From NCBI GenBank assembly GCA_016841605.1, contig JAENYV010000001.1, positions 86,954-150,953 on the forward strand: a stretch of DNA of 64,000 nucleotides, given 5' to 3'. The notes below the pieces were generated by a model. It ran no database searches. It saw only the letters and a list, made by a program, of their open reading frames with translations, and had not been told where the DNA came from. The stretch's first letter is position 1, and each line of letters begins with the position of its first letter. Shown here in pieces: positions 1-8,813 of this stretch. The stretch is from Dethiobacter alkaliphilus (GTDB taxonomy: Bacteria > Bacillota > Dethiobacteria > DTU022 > UBA8154). The position numbers were made by a program, and so were the translations under genes.

Positions 1-16
1 CTTAAGTATCCATCTG

Positions 17-748
17 TTAAAGCTGATCAGTATCAGGCTGCGGAGGGAAGAGAGTATCTACAGGTGGACATTCAATTTCTATTTGTTGCGGTGCCGCTTC
101 ACAAGGTCTGGGGATGCAGTAGCCGTAAACCGGAACTAAGAGCTTGACAAAGGCTGTTACTTCAATGACTTTACAGACTTTAACAGTGCAAATCACGGAT
201 GTTACCGGATCTCCGGGAGGAACCGTTTCCGGAGAACAGTAACAGGTAAAGTTGACGACTTCGCAAAAAACGAACGGGCCTCCACCAGGACCAAAAAGAA
301 CGCCGGAGGGTGGTACGTATAATTGAACCTGGTTAAAAAAGTCGGTAATAGTTTCCGTAAATGAGCAAAGAAGAACTGGAGGAGTAAAGCTGTCATCATA
401 TAATGAGATCGTTATTTGAATTTCTTGCCTGACGGTAACAATCCTTATGTTGTCACTAATTGGTGGACTAACGTCGACCACGAAACACTCAGCGGAAATA
501 ACCGCACATTCAACCCGGTCCACCCGTGTTAAATCCACATTTTCACAGGGTGAGCCTAGCCCGGTTGGGATTGCAAAGCTTCTGATTATGACATCTTCTT
601 TGAAACATTGATCGAAAACTTTTTCAACTACCATACAATCAATTTCAGTAGTCGGGGGGCATTCCCTCTGACCTGTATAGGTGTTGATGGGACAAAGACC
701 AGGCTGTAGGAATTCACCGCTTACAGGGTCAATTGCTGGACCTGCCAT
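17..748 (-). CDS. Cysteine-rich hypothetical protein, possible spore-surface protein
   Basis: Predicted 243-residue soluble protein with no signal peptide or membrane segment. It has 16 cysteines spread along its length, many proline-rich turns, and two similar modules, one near the N-terminus (VEKVFDQCF, about residues 40-50) and one near the C-terminus (VKVCKVIEVTAFVKLL). I chose the ATG at 748 rather than the upstream GTG at 757 because AAAGGAG lies 8 bases before it. A sigma-K-like promoter lies upstream on the same strand. Cysteine-rich proteins of this look are common among spore coat or exosporium proteins of Clostridia. That role is inferred from composition and promoter only; I do not recognise a named family. 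Confidence 0.75.
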   Translation of the reverse strand: MAGPAIDPVSGEFLQPGLCPINTYTGQRECPPTTEIDCMVVEKVFDQCFKEDVIIRSFAIPTGLGSPCENVDLTRVDRVECAVISAECFVVDVSPPISDNIRIVTVRQEIQITISLYDDSFTPPVLLCSFTETITDFFNQVQLYVPPSGVLFGPGGGPFVFCEVVNFTCYCSPETVPPGDPVTSVICTVKVCKVIEVTAFVKLLVPVYGYCIPRPCEAAPQQIEIECPPVDTLFPPQPDTDQL

Positions 749-829
749 TTTTTTCACTCCTTTCTAATCAGGGACGTATACAACTAAAGATGAAAAATTT
801 TCTCGTTTTTTGTCCCTGTTATTTAATTT

Positions 830-857
830 TATAGTATGAGTAAGAAGAGATTTTGTT
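830..857 (-). promoter_or_regulatory. Sigma-K-like promoter
   Basis: Read on the minus strand: AAC, 16 bases, then CATACTATA. This matches the published sigma-K pattern (AC, about 16, CATAnnnTA). It lies about 80 bases upstream of the cysteine-rich gene. The same 13-base word TTTTATAGTATGA (plus strand) recurs at 827-839 and 886-898; the second copy lacks a well-placed -35. Confidence 0.4.
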
Positions 858-934
858 ACTTAGATTTTGGGCTATTAATTAACCATTTTATAGTATGAAC
901 CATAGAATAAAAAAAACGGTTAGGAGGTTAAGCA

Positions 935-1114
935 ATGCCAGGAGGAAAGAAAGAAGCTGATCATCTATCCAGAAGTATGTTAAGGCGAAGAAGTGTTCTT
1001 ACGGGAGACCGGGCTGTTTCGTATTTTCGTGTGCAGGATGTACCGCAAAATTTAACTGAGGAAGAATATAATAAACGGTTGGCAGAAATTAAAAAATTGG
1101 CCGGATTCGGCTGA
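935..1114 (+). CDS. Small hypothetical protein, 59 aa
   Basis: A 59-codon reading frame (begins MPGGKKEADHLSR, ends KLAGFG) with a strong ribosome site, TAGGAGG, 7 bases before the ATG. The protein is basic at the N-terminus (RRRS) and has a charged, probably helical C-terminal segment (LTEEEYNKRLAEIKKLAG). A TTGGGC-16-TATAGT pair at about 866-893 is a possible vegetative promoter. Function unknown. The coding call rests on the ribosome site and clean amphipathic composition. It is divergent from the cysteine-rich gene. Downstream (1115-1287) I see only a short hairpin at 1127-1145. Confidence 0.6.
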   Translation: MPGGKKEADHLSRSMLRRRSVLTGDRAVSYFRVQDVPQNLTEEEYNKRLAEIKKLAGFG

Positions 1115-1287
1115 AATAACAGAGGACATCAAGTTCAGCTTGATGGTCTATCAGGCAAATTAACAAGTAACAGATACATACTTAACAACTCAAGAGATAG
1201 TAATACGTGATTTTTCAGTTCTGTATTCCGAATACTTAAGCAGATATACTTAACCCGGGAAGGGGCTGCGATAGGAGTGGATATTAA

Positions 1288-2253
1288 GTGTTGCATTCAA
1301 TCTTGGTGACTGGGGGAGCCGGTTTTATCGGCAGCAATTTTTTATTATATATGGTTCCTCGTTACCCAGGGGTTTCTTTTATCAATATGGATAAACTGAC
1401 TTACGCATCCGACCTCAGTAATCTTAAAGAAATCAGCACCTGTAGTAACTACTTCTTTTTCTGTGGTGATATTAGCAATCAACAAGACGTTGATGATGTC
1501 ATGAAAGAAAGAGTGGAAGCTATCGTTAATTTTGCAGCTGATTCGCATCTAGATAACAGCATCGTTGCCCCTCGAAACTTTATCGATTCGAATATTTGCG
1601 GCTGTTATTATTTATTGGAAGCGGCAAGAAATAACAAAATTAAAAAATTTCTGCAGGTTTCCTCAAATGAGGTTTACGGTTCACTGGGTAAAAACGGTTT
1701 TTTTACGGAAGAAACCCCTATGGCTCCCAATAACCCCTATTCCGCCGGCAAAGCATCCGCTGATTGCCTGACCCGGGCTTACCATAGGACATACAATTTG
1801 GATACATGTATTACACGTTCGGTAAATAATTATGGTCCCTATCAGCAGAGGGAAAAATTCATACCCAGTGTCATTTATCATGCTCTGTGCGATGAACCTA
1901 TTCCAGTGTATGGGGATGGAATGCAGGTGAGAGATTGGATTTTTGTCCGGGATCATTGCCGTGCCCTGGAACAGGTTCTTTTTCATGGAAAGGCGGGTGA
2001 GGTCTATAATATAGGTGCGGAGGAAGAGAGAACCAACCTGGAACTGGCGGGTTCTATTCTGCATATTTTGGGAAAATCTCCCTCTCTTTTAAATTTTGTT
2101 CCCGATCGTCCCGGTCACGATAGAAGATATGCCGTTAAAGCTGAAAAAATTAAAAAAGAGCTTGGCTGGGAGCCCAGGAGTGTATTGGAAGTGGCTCTGC
2201 AGCAAACGGTGGCGTGGTATGTGCGTAAGTATAAAGCTGAATTGTCATGTTAA
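1288..2253 (+). CDS. NAD-dependent epimerase/dehydratase, RfbB (dTDP-glucose 4,6-dehydratase)-like
   Basis: Extended short-chain dehydrogenase of 321 residues. Seen: NAD-binding GGAGFIGS at residues 9-16, AADSHLDNS near 83-91, SSNEVYG at 125-131, catalytic YSAGK at 151-155, and a C-terminal sugar-nucleotide region (RPGHDRRYAV). This layout is that of dTDP-glucose 4,6-dehydratases, which make dTDP-4-keto-6-deoxyglucose for surface sugars. The family's catalytic Asp-Glu pair (usually TDEVYG) reads Asn127-Glu128 here, so the exact reaction is uncertain. Start is GTG with AGGAG about 10 bases upstream. No rfbA, rfbC or rfbD lies nearby, so it stands alone. Confidence 0.8.
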   Translation: MLHSILVTGGAGFIGSNFLLYMVPRYPGVSFINMDKLTYASDLSNLKEISTCSNYFFFCGDISNQQDVDDVMKERVEAIVNFAADSHLDNSIVAPRNFIDSNICGCYYLLEAARNNKIKKFLQVSSNEVYGSLGKNGFFTEETPMAPNNPYSAGKASADCLTRAYHRTYNLDTCITRSVNNYGPYQQREKFIPSVIYHALCDEPIPVYGDGMQVRDWIFVRDHCRALEQVLFHGKAGEVYNIGAEEERTNLELAGSILHILGKSPSLLNFVPDRPGHDRRYAVKAEKIKKELGWEPRSVLEVALQQTVAWYVRKYKAELSC

Positions 2254-2303
2254 CCGTTTTCATAATGAAGAGATAGTGATGTTTGAGGCAGAGCTTAATT
2301 CTT

Positions 2304-2329
2304 CTACTCCGGCAGGAGCGCTGGAGTAG
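2304..2329 (+). terminator. Weak terminator-like hairpin
   Basis: CTACTCC and GGAGTAG arms (7 bp) around a 12-base loop, followed by TTTCATTT. It lies between the dehydratase gene and the hom promoter. The T-tract is poor. Confidence 0.35.
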
Positions 2330-2362
2330 TTTCATTTGGGAGGTAAATTACTGTTTAATTGA

Positions 2363-2392
2363 TTGCACAGGTGGGGGTCTAGATGGTATAAT
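2363..2392 (+). promoter_or_regulatory. Vegetative promoter of hom
   Basis: TTGCAC, 18 bases, TATAAT. The -10 box is perfect and the site is 57 bases upstream of the hom start codon. No T-box or other leader structure was recognised between them. Confidence 0.65.
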
Positions 2393-2448
2393 GAGCGAGA
2401 AACGGGCCAAAGATGGGCTATTTACCCTTATTACGGAGGTCGCTGCCA

Positions 2449-3738
2449 ATGGAACGAATAATAAAGGTCGGGCTTTTAGGTCTGGGAACAGTTGGTTCGG
2501 GAGTTTTACGTATCCTGGAGATCAACAGCGAAGAGGTAACCCGTAGAGCCGGGGCAAAAGCGGAGATTAAAAAAATTCTGGTCAGGGACCTGGAAAAGAA
2601 AAGGTCTGTGCCTGTTGATGCAAAACTGCTGACCACAGATCCCTGGGAAGTCATTCGGGACCCGGAAATAGAAGTTATTATTGAACTGATCGGGGGAACA
2701 GTAGCGGCACGCAGCTATGTGGAAGAGTCCCTTCGGGCAAAGAAGTATGTTATTACCGCTAACAAGGACATGATGGCTCTTGCCGGGGGAGAGCTCCTTT
2801 CTCTGGCTAAAGAAGCAGGCCGGAATATTTACTATGAAGCCAGCGTCGGCGGAGGAATTCCTCTGATCAGACCGCTTAAACACAGCCTTGGGGCCAATAA
2901 GATTATCAGCCTCATGGGAATCATCAATGGGACTACCAATTATATCCTTACCCGTATGTCCCTGGAGAAGATGGACTTTCAAACTGCGCTTCAAGAAGCC
3001 CAGGAAAAAGGTTTTGCCGAACAGGATCCCTCCAGCGATCTGGATGGTAAAGATGCTGCTTACAAACTTTGCATCCTGGCCGGCCTGGCTTTTAATAGCC
3101 CGATTCGCTACAATGATATTCACGTTGAAGGGATCAGGGGTATTGGGCAGAGAGATATTTTTTATGCCGAGGAGCTGGGTTTTATACTGAAACTCCTGGC
3201 TATTGGGGATGAACTGGAAGGAGGTCTGGCTTTACGGGTGCATCCGACACTTATTCCTTCCACGCATCCTTTGGCGGGAGTACTTGACGAAAATAATGCC
3301 CTTTACTTAGTGGGAAACGCGGTGGGAGAGGTGATGTTTTACGGACCGGGAGCCGGCTCCATGCCGACGGGAAGTTCTGTTGTCGCCGATCTTATTGACG
3401 TAATACGCAACATAAACCACCAGGTAGAAAACGGGATTATGGAGATGGATTTTCGTGAGAAGAAAATTGTTCCGGTGGAGATGCTTTCTTCCGCTTTTTA
3501 CCTGCGTTTACAGGCTCACGACCAGCCGGGAGTCTTTGCCGGTCTGGCCAATGCTTTTGCCGATGAGGCGGTGAGCCTGGACCGGATTATTCAGAAACGT
3601 AGCGAGGCGGGCCGGGCAGAAATAGTTCTTGTTACGCATGTTGTTGAAGAGAGAAGTTTTAACCGTGCCCTGGAAAAAATTAAGGAATTTCCCGCGATCG
3701 AAAAAATAAACAGCCTCTTCAGGGTTATAGAGAGTTGA
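2449..3738 (+). CDS. hom: Homoserine dehydrogenase
   Basis: Reduces aspartate semialdehyde to L-homoserine with NAD(P)H, the branch-point step toward threonine and methionine. The 429-residue protein has the nucleotide-binding GLGTVGSG at about residues 10-17, the substrate-site INGTTNYIL near 163-171, the catalytic-region DLDGKDAAYK near 205-214, and a C-terminal ACT domain (about 350-429) that in this family usually gives threonine feedback control. Start chosen at the ATG preceded by ACGGAGGT, 9 bases away; a 12-residue longer reading has no ribosome site. Length is normal for Firmicutes hom. No thrB or thrC follows. Confidence 0.96.
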   Translation: MERIIKVGLLGLGTVGSGVLRILEINSEEVTRRAGAKAEIKKILVRDLEKKRSVPVDAKLLTTDPWEVIRDPEIEVIIELIGGTVAARSYVEESLRAKKYVITANKDMMALAGGELLSLAKEAGRNIYYEASVGGGIPLIRPLKHSLGANKIISLMGIINGTTNYILTRMSLEKMDFQTALQEAQEKGFAEQDPSSDLDGKDAAYKLCILAGLAFNSPIRYNDIHVEGIRGIGQRDIFYAEELGFILKLLAIGDELEGGLALRVHPTLIPSTHPLAGVLDENNALYLVGNAVGEVMFYGPGAGSMPTGSSVVADLIDVIRNINHQVENGIMEMDFREKKIVPVEMLSSAFYLRLQAHDQPGVFAGLANAFADEAVSLDRIIQKRSEAGRAEIVLVTHVVEERSFNRALEKIKEFPAIEKINSLFRVIES

Positions 3739-3908
3739 GCATATTATTGGCATAAATAGGAAATATGTAAAAGAATATACTCGGCAGGAATAAAACCTTA
3801 CAACGTTGAATAACTATAAATATTAATCGTATTGATTCATTTTATTCCAGGCTGGTAGGCTAAACTTTTTTCTTTGAAGAGAATCTTAAATACCGCTGGT
3901 GAGAAATT

Positions 3909-5054
3909 ATGGCTACCATTTATAATCTGGGGAGGCCTACCTGGGCAGAGGTCAATCTATCCCGCCTGGCTTCCAATGTGAGGGAGTTCAGACGCATACT
4001 GCCTCCCGGTGTTCGGATCATGGCCGTTATTAAGGCTGATGGATACGGTCATGGAGCATATGAGGTTTCCCGTGCCGCTCTGAAAGAAGGGGCCATGATG
4101 TTGGGGGTTGCCTCTCTGGAGGAAGGGCTGGAACTGCGGCAGAAAGGGATCGGTTCTCCTATTTTAATTTTGGGGTATACTGATCCCCGACAAAATTGTC
4201 TTTTAATAGAAAATGATCTGACTCCGACTGTTTTTCAGTGGGAAGCGGCCTTTTCTCTCTCGGAGCAGGCTTTGGCATTGGGGAAACAGGTACCGGTTCA
4301 CGTAAAACTGGATACCGGAATGAGCCGGCTTGGTTTACAGGAACCTGCCCATATACTTTCTTTCCTGGAGAAACTTTCAGGACTTGCCGGGATCCGGATT
4401 GAAGGATTATTTACGCACTTTGCCACGGCAGACGAGAAGGAAAAGAGCTTTCTGCATGAACAACTGCACAGGTTTAATACCGTGATCGAGGAGGGGGAGA
4501 AGAAGGGGATTCACATTCCCCTCAAGCATGCCGCCAACAGCGCGGCAGCAATTGATTTTCCCGAATCCCGCCTGGATATGGTCCGCATCGGTCTCGGTAT
4601 CTATGGTTGTTATCCTTCAGGTGAGGTTTCCAGGGAGCAGATTGAGCTTCGTCCCGTTCTTTCCCTAAAGAGCCGCATCGTTCTTTTAAAAAAAATTTCT
4701 CCGGGAACTCCTGTCAGCTATGGGAGGACATTTACAGCGGCAGCGGAAACAATGATAGCTGTAGTGCCCCTTGGTTACGGGGACGGGTATAGCCGGCAGC
4801 TTTCCAATAAAGGGGTTATGCTTGTTCGCGGCCGGGATGTTCCGGTAATCGGTCGTGTTTGTATGGATTTAACCATGCTGGATGTGGGAGCGGTTCCAGG
4901 TGTTCAGGAGGGAGATGAAGTAGTAGTCTATGGGAAGCAGGGTTCCCGGGAGATTTCAGTGGACCGGGTGGCAGAACAGTTGGGGACGATTAGTTATGAG
5001 CTTCTCTGTAATATTAGCAACCGGGTTCCCCGGATCTACACCGGCAGCATATAA
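3909..5054 (+). CDS. alr: Alanine racemase
   Basis: PLP enzyme that interconverts L- and D-alanine for peptidoglycan. Seen: the PLP lysine at residue 42 in AVIKADGYGHGA, the second catalytic base tyrosine in VSYGRTF (about residue 275), and the C-terminal beta-barrel motif VCMDLTMLDVG. The 381 residues fit the family. The ribosome site is weak (GGTGAG). It sits directly before mazE-mazF, the conserved Firmicutes order alr-mazEF, which supports both calls. Confidence 0.96.
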   Translation: MATIYNLGRPTWAEVNLSRLASNVREFRRILPPGVRIMAVIKADGYGHGAYEVSRAALKEGAMMLGVASLEEGLELRQKGIGSPILILGYTDPRQNCLLIENDLTPTVFQWEAAFSLSEQALALGKQVPVHVKLDTGMSRLGLQEPAHILSFLEKLSGLAGIRIEGLFTHFATADEKEKSFLHEQLHRFNTVIEEGEKKGIHIPLKHAANSAAAIDFPESRLDMVRIGLGIYGCYPSGEVSREQIELRPVLSLKSRIVLLKKISPGTPVSYGRTFTAAAETMIAVVPLGYGDGYSRQLSNKGVMLVRGRDVPVIGRVCMDLTMLDVGAVPGVQEGDEVVVYGKQGSREISVDRVAEQLGTISYELLCNISNRVPRIYTGSI

Positions 5055-5151
5055 AAAATGATACAAAAAAGGAATACAATAACGGGTAATATTTCAAGTT
5101 CCGGGAATGATATGTAAGGTCTTATTTATATTATTTTTGGGGGTGCTTTCC

Positions 5152-5424
5152 TTGGCAAGAACAAAAAGGATTATGATTAGCCTGCCCCATAATCTCTTGC
5201 AGGAAGTGGATGGGGTGGTAGAGATGGAGAAGCGAACACGGAGTGAATTTATCAGGGAAGCCATGAGACTTTATCTCCAGGAACGAAGGAAAAAGCAGAT
5301 TCGTGAACAAATGCAGGAAGGGTACATGGAGATGGCCCGCTTAAACCTGACCCTGGCTAATGAAGCCATTTCTGCAGAGAATGAGGCAGATCGCCTTGCC
5401 GAGGAAATCGTTAGTGGAGAGTGA
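5152..5424 (+). CDS. mazE: MazE/EndoAI-type antitoxin, ribbon-helix-helix protein
   Basis: Antitoxin that binds and neutralises the MazF RNase and represses the pair. The N-terminus carries a CopG-type ribbon-helix-helix ([15 protein letters not shown], then [16 protein letters not shown]). The C-terminal tail ([16 protein letters not shown]) matches the toxin-binding tail of Bacillus EndoAI. I chose TTG 5152 (90 aa) because GGGGGTG lies 6 bases upstream and homologues begin here; an ATG at 5107 in the same frame would add a 15-residue hydrophobic extension not usual for the family. The last 4 bases overlap mazF. Confidence 0.88.
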   Translation: MARTKRIMISLPHNLLQEVDGVVEMEKRTRSEFIREAMRLYLQERRKKQIREQMQEGYMEMARLNLTLANEAISAENEADRLAEEIVSGE

Positions 5425-5780
5425 CGATAGTGGAGATTAAACGAGGTTTTGTTTTTTATGCCGATCTGAGTCCTGTTGTCGGTTCGGAGCAGGGAGGCTT
5501 CAGGCCGGTGCTGATTATCCAAAATAACGTAGGTAATAAGTTCAGTCCTACGGTAATTGTCGCTGCAATCACATCACAAATCCAGAAAGCCAAGCTCCCA
5601 ACCCATGTGGAACTGCAGGCGAGAAGACACGGGCTGGAAAAGGATTCGGTTGTTCTCCTGGAGCAGATTCGAACCATTGATAAACAGCGATTGCAGCAAA
5701 AAATTACGGAACTTGATGATACAGTTATGAATTTTGTTGACGACGCTTTAAAGATCAGCCTGGGGTTAATTGATTTTTAA
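5421..5780 (+). CDS. mazF: MazF/EndoA mRNA interferase toxin
   Basis: Sequence-specific endoribonuclease of the type II toxin-antitoxin pair. The protein is very close to Bacillus EndoA in the parts I know: [20 protein letters not shown] (substrate-site arginine in GGxRPVL), [24 protein letters not shown], and [13 protein letters not shown] with the ISLGLIDF tail. GTG 5421 or GTG 5430 could start translation; both overlap or abut mazE and imply coupling. Length is 119 aa against about 116 for EndoA. Confidence 0.95.
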   Translation: MTIVEIKRGFVFYADLSPVVGSEQGGFRPVLIIQNNVGNKFSPTVIVAAITSQIQKAKLPTHVELQARRHGLEKDSVVLLEQIRTIDKQRLQQKITELDDTVMNFVDDALKISLGLIDF

Positions 5781-5891
5781 TTTATTTTCTTTCTCTTTAT
5801 ATCTTTCTCTTTTAAAAGGGTAAGCTGCAGGATTTTAAGCAAAGCCGTTCTGTAGAGTACCCGTTTTTAATTTCAGGAGGAGGAATAAATA

Positions 5892-6599
5892 ATGCTGCCT
5901 GTGGGGATCACATGCGGAAGCAGAGAAAAACCCCGTTACCTGAAGCTTTCCTGGGATTATATAAACGCAGTTGAACGGGCGGGGGGCTTCCCCGTCCCGC
6001 TGATGTTCTTCAGGCAGGAAAGTGCCCGCACAGCTATGGGGATGATCCGGGGATTGATTCTTTCCGGGGGAGGTGATGTCGATCCTTACTTTTTCGGGGA
6101 GGAGCCTCTTTCCGGTTGCGGTGAGATTTCCCCCCTCCGCGATAAGATGGAACTGGAATTGACAAAGTTGGCGCTTGAGGCTAAAATGCCCATCCTGGGA
6201 ATTTGCCGCGGCGCTCAGGTGCTTAATATAGCCCTGGGAGGAGATATTTTTCAGGATCTCAGCCTGAAAAAAGGGCCGCTGCTGGAGCATATGCAAAAGG
6301 CACCGACATATCACCCCTTTCACCGCTTGACGATTATCGGTGGGACCAGGTTGAGTGAGATTCTTCCCGGCCATACTGAATTGAGGGTCAATAGCTTCCA
6401 CCATCAGGCTGTCGGAAAATTGGGGGAAGGATTGATCATATCAGCTTATGCCACCGATGGTGTTGTTGAAGCGGTAGAGTCTACCAGGCATCCCTTTGCC
6501 CTGGGGGTGCAGTGGCATCCGGAAGCGATGGCCGGGAAAAACATTCCCGGCGGGCAAGAACTTTTTGACGCACTATTGCAAGCAGCCGCACAGTATTAA
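5892..6599 (+). CDS. Gamma-glutamyl-gamma-aminobutyrate hydrolase family protein (peptidase C26)
   Basis: Class-I glutamine-amidotransferase fold, 235 residues. Seen: nucleophile cysteine in LGICRGAQVLNIALGG (about residue 101), the LSGGGDVDP oxyanion-region motif near residue 60, FHHQAV, and the catalytic histidine-glutamate in VQWHPEA near residue 201. Relatives such as PuuD cleave gamma-glutamyl amide bonds. The substrate here is unknown and no putrescine genes are nearby. A strong ribosome site (AGGAGGAGG) precedes the ATG. Confidence 0.88.
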   Translation: MLPVGITCGSREKPRYLKLSWDYINAVERAGGFPVPLMFFRQESARTAMGMIRGLILSGGGDVDPYFFGEEPLSGCGEISPLRDKMELELTKLALEAKMPILGICRGAQVLNIALGGDIFQDLSLKKGPLLEHMQKAPTYHPFHRLTIIGGTRLSEILPGHTELRVNSFHHQAVGKLGEGLIISAYATDGVVEAVESTRHPFALGVQWHPEAMAGKNIPGGQELFDALLQAAAQY

Positions 6600-6640
6600 T
6601 TAAGAACAGATAAGCTCCAGGGATTCGGGGACGGGAATTA

Positions 6641-6669
6641 TTGCCTAACGACTGAACTTATGATATAGT
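6641..6669 (+). promoter_or_regulatory. Vegetative promoter of serA
   Basis: TTGCCT, 17 bases, TATAGT, 53 bases upstream of the serA ATG. Confidence 0.55.
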
Positions 6670-6721
6670 TAATGAAAAAAATAAGTGATTGTTAGATGTA
6701 GCTTCAGGAGGTTAGGTGCAG

Positions 6722-8314
6722 ATGGTTGAGACAAGCCGGTATAGAGTTCTGGTCAGCGATCCTGTTTCAGAGGAAGGAGTTCGGCTAATTCAAGAAGTTG
6801 CTCAGGTAGATATTCGGACAGGTTTATCTCCCCAGGAACTTGTTGAAATTATAGGTGAATATGATGCACTGCTGGTACGTAGCGGTACGCAGGTTACGGC
6901 GGATATCATCGCTGCCGGGAAGAGGCTGAAAGTCATCGGCCGGGCGGGCGTCGGGGTCGATAATATTGACGTGGATAAGGCCACGGAAGGGGGTATCCTT
7001 GTTGTTAATGCCCCCGAGGGAAATACTATTTCAGCTGCCGAGCATACTATGGCTTTAATGCTGGCTTTGGCTCGCAATATATCCCGTGCTTCCGCTTCCA
7101 TCAGAGAAAATCTCTGGGAAAGAAGTAAGTTTCTGGGAATTGAATTATATAAAAAGAATCTTGGAATTATCGGGCTGGGAAGAATCGGCGGTGAAGTTGC
7201 CAAAAGAGCAAGAGCTTTCGGTATGCATATTCTCGCCTATGATCCCTATATCTCAACCGAGCAGGTGGAAAAGCTGGGAATTACCTCGGCAACTCCGGAG
7301 GAAATTTATCGGCAGGCTGATTTTATTACTCTGCATGTTCCCAAGACTTCTTTAACCCGTCATATGATCGGAGCTCCCGAATTGGCCATGATGAAGGATG
7401 GGGTACGCATTATTAACTGTGCCCGTGGGGGGCTGGTAAATGAAAAAGCACTGTACGATGCCATCCTTAACGGCAAAGTGGCCGGGGCGGCTCTGGATGT
7501 TTTTGAAGAAGAACCTCCCAAAGATAATCCTCTTTTCTCGCTTGATCAGGTCATCGGCACTCCGCACCTTGGAGCATCAACCCAGGAGGCACAGGTAAAT
7601 GTGGCAGTTCAGGTCGCTGAACAGTTTGCCCATGTCTTCAAGGGTGAGCCTGTGCACATGGCAGTCAATGTTCCCGTGTTACCGCCGGAGTTAATGGCTG
7701 AAGTTGAGCCTTTCATTCCCCTTATGGAAACGATGGGCAACTTTTATATGCAGATTTTTAACGGAAGAGTGGAGAAGATTGAAGTAACTTACAACGGTGA
7801 AATTGCTTCTTATCCGCTTACATCCCTGACTACTGCCCTGCTTATTGGTTTTTTACGTTTCATGCTCAAGAGCAATGTAAACTTTGTCAATGCTCCTTTA
7901 CTGGCCAGGCAGCGCGGGATCAAGGTAAACGAGATCTCCAGCAAGAGTGCGGCCTCTTTTCATAACTTGATCTCAGTTAAGGTTTTTACCGGCGGCACCA
8001 GCCAAACCATTGCCGGAACCCTTTTTGAGGGAAAAGATATCCGTATTGTACAGATCGGAGAATACCGTATTGAAGTAGTCCCCTCCCGTTACATGTTGGT
8101 AAGCCGCTACTATGACAAGCCCGGAATTATCGGAAGAGTCGGCACTATTCTGGGTGAAAACAATATTAATATCGGCAACATGCAGGTCGGAAGCCACAAA
8201 AGCAAGGGAGAAGCTCTTATGGTTCTCCAGGTGGATCAACCCATTTCAGAAGATATTTTAAAAGAGATTGAGAAAAGCGAACACATAATAAATACTTGTT
8301 TTGTGGAATTATAG
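6722..8314 (+). CDS. serA: D-3-phosphoglycerate dehydrogenase
   Basis: Oxidises 3-phosphoglycerate to 3-phosphohydroxypyruvate with NAD, the first step of serine synthesis. The 530-residue protein is the long form. The substrate and nucleotide domains come first (LGIIGLGRIGGEVAKRA; catalytic Arg in NCARGGLVN, Glu in FEEEPP, His in TPHLGAST). Then follow the allosteric-substrate-binding domain (about 315-450) and a C-terminal ACT domain (YDKPGIIGRVGTILGENNIN). I prefer the ATG at 6722 (9 bases from AGGAGGT) over the GTG at 6716, which is only 3 bases from it. The FmdB-type zinc-ribbon gene follows by 24 bases. Confidence 0.96.
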   Translation: MVETSRYRVLVSDPVSEEGVRLIQEVAQVDIRTGLSPQELVEIIGEYDALLVRSGTQVTADIIAAGKRLKVIGRAGVGVDNIDVDKATEGGILVVNAPEGNTISAAEHTMALMLALARNISRASASIRENLWERSKFLGIELYKKNLGIIGLGRIGGEVAKRARAFGMHILAYDPYISTEQVEKLGITSATPEEIYRQADFITLHVPKTSLTRHMIGAPELAMMKDGVRIINCARGGLVNEKALYDAILNGKVAGAALDVFEEEPPKDNPLFSLDQVIGTPHLGASTQEAQVNVAVQVAEQFAHVFKGEPVHMAVNVPVLPPELMAEVEPFIPLMETMGNFYMQIFNGRVEKIEVTYNGEIASYPLTSLTTALLIGFLRFMLKSNVNFVNAPLLARQRGIKVNEISSKSAASFHNLISVKVFTGGTSQTIAGTLFEGKDIRIVQIGEYRIEVVPSRYMLVSRYYDKPGIIGRVGTILGENNINIGNMQVGSHKSKGEALMVLQVDQPISEDILKEIEKSEHIINTCFVEL

Positions 8315-8338
8315 TGTCAAGGAGAAGGAGGGTTTACG

Positions 8339-8566
8339 ATGCCCATTTATGAATATCGATGCAACTGCGGTCATCAGTTTGAAAAACTCTGTCGTATGAA
8401 CGATACCTCGGTTCAGTTGTGTCCAAAATGCGGAGGTGAAACCCGGAAAGTTGTATCTTTATTTCGAACCGGCCGGTCCTCCGACAGTTTTGGCGGAGAT
8501 GATTATTCTTCCGGCGGCAGCAGTTGTAGCGGTTGCAGCAGCTCAAGTTGTGCCGGGTGCCGTTAA
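8339..8566 (+). CDS. FmdB-family zinc-ribbon protein
   Basis: A 75-residue protein starting MPIYEYRCNCGHQFEKL with a CxC...CPKCGG zinc ribbon (residues about 8-36) and a low-complexity Gly/Ser/Cys tail (SSGGSSCSGCSSSSCAGC). This is the FmdB/Zn-ribbon regulatory-protein family of unknown precise role. It sits 24 bases after serA with its own ribosome site (AGGAGGG), so probably is the last gene of that unit, before a strong terminator. Confidence 0.88.
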   Translation: MPIYEYRCNCGHQFEKLCRMNDTSVQLCPKCGGETRKVVSLFRTGRSSDSFGGDDYSSGGSSCSGCSSSSCAGCR

Positions 8567-8635
8567 TCAAACATTTATATCTGAGACTGCCGGTCAGCGT
8601 TATGTTTAAATTTGCTGTTCCGTCAAGCTTTTCCC

Positions 8636-8660
8636 GGCTTCCTGTTTAGGAAGCCTTTTT
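8636..8660 (+). terminator. Intrinsic terminator after serA unit
   Basis: Perfect 8-bp stem GGCTTCCT/AGGAAGCC with a GTTT loop followed by five T. Confidence 0.85.
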
Positions 8661-8731
8661 CCTTCAGTGAAACAATGGATACTACCTATTAAATTATCTA
8701 TAGTACCCTGCGGAACTATTCATGAATTCTA

Positions 8732-8761
8732 TTGTCGCCAAAAATAGCGGGTTGTTATAAT
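8732..8761 (+). promoter_or_regulatory. Vegetative promoter of the DUF3343 unit
   Basis: TTGTCG, 18 bases, TATAAT, 52 bases upstream of the DUF3343 gene. Confidence 0.55.
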
Positions 8762-8813
8762 ATAACAAGGAAAGTTTGTTTTCAGTAGGGAAAGAAGGAA
8801 AAGGGGGCTTCCG

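Noticed and set aside
2254..2448. Possible T-box or amino-acid leader before hom, and similarly before serA (6600-6721)
   Set aside because: No T-box sequence, specifier hairpin or leader peptide was seen; both genes have short leaders after clear vegetative promoters.
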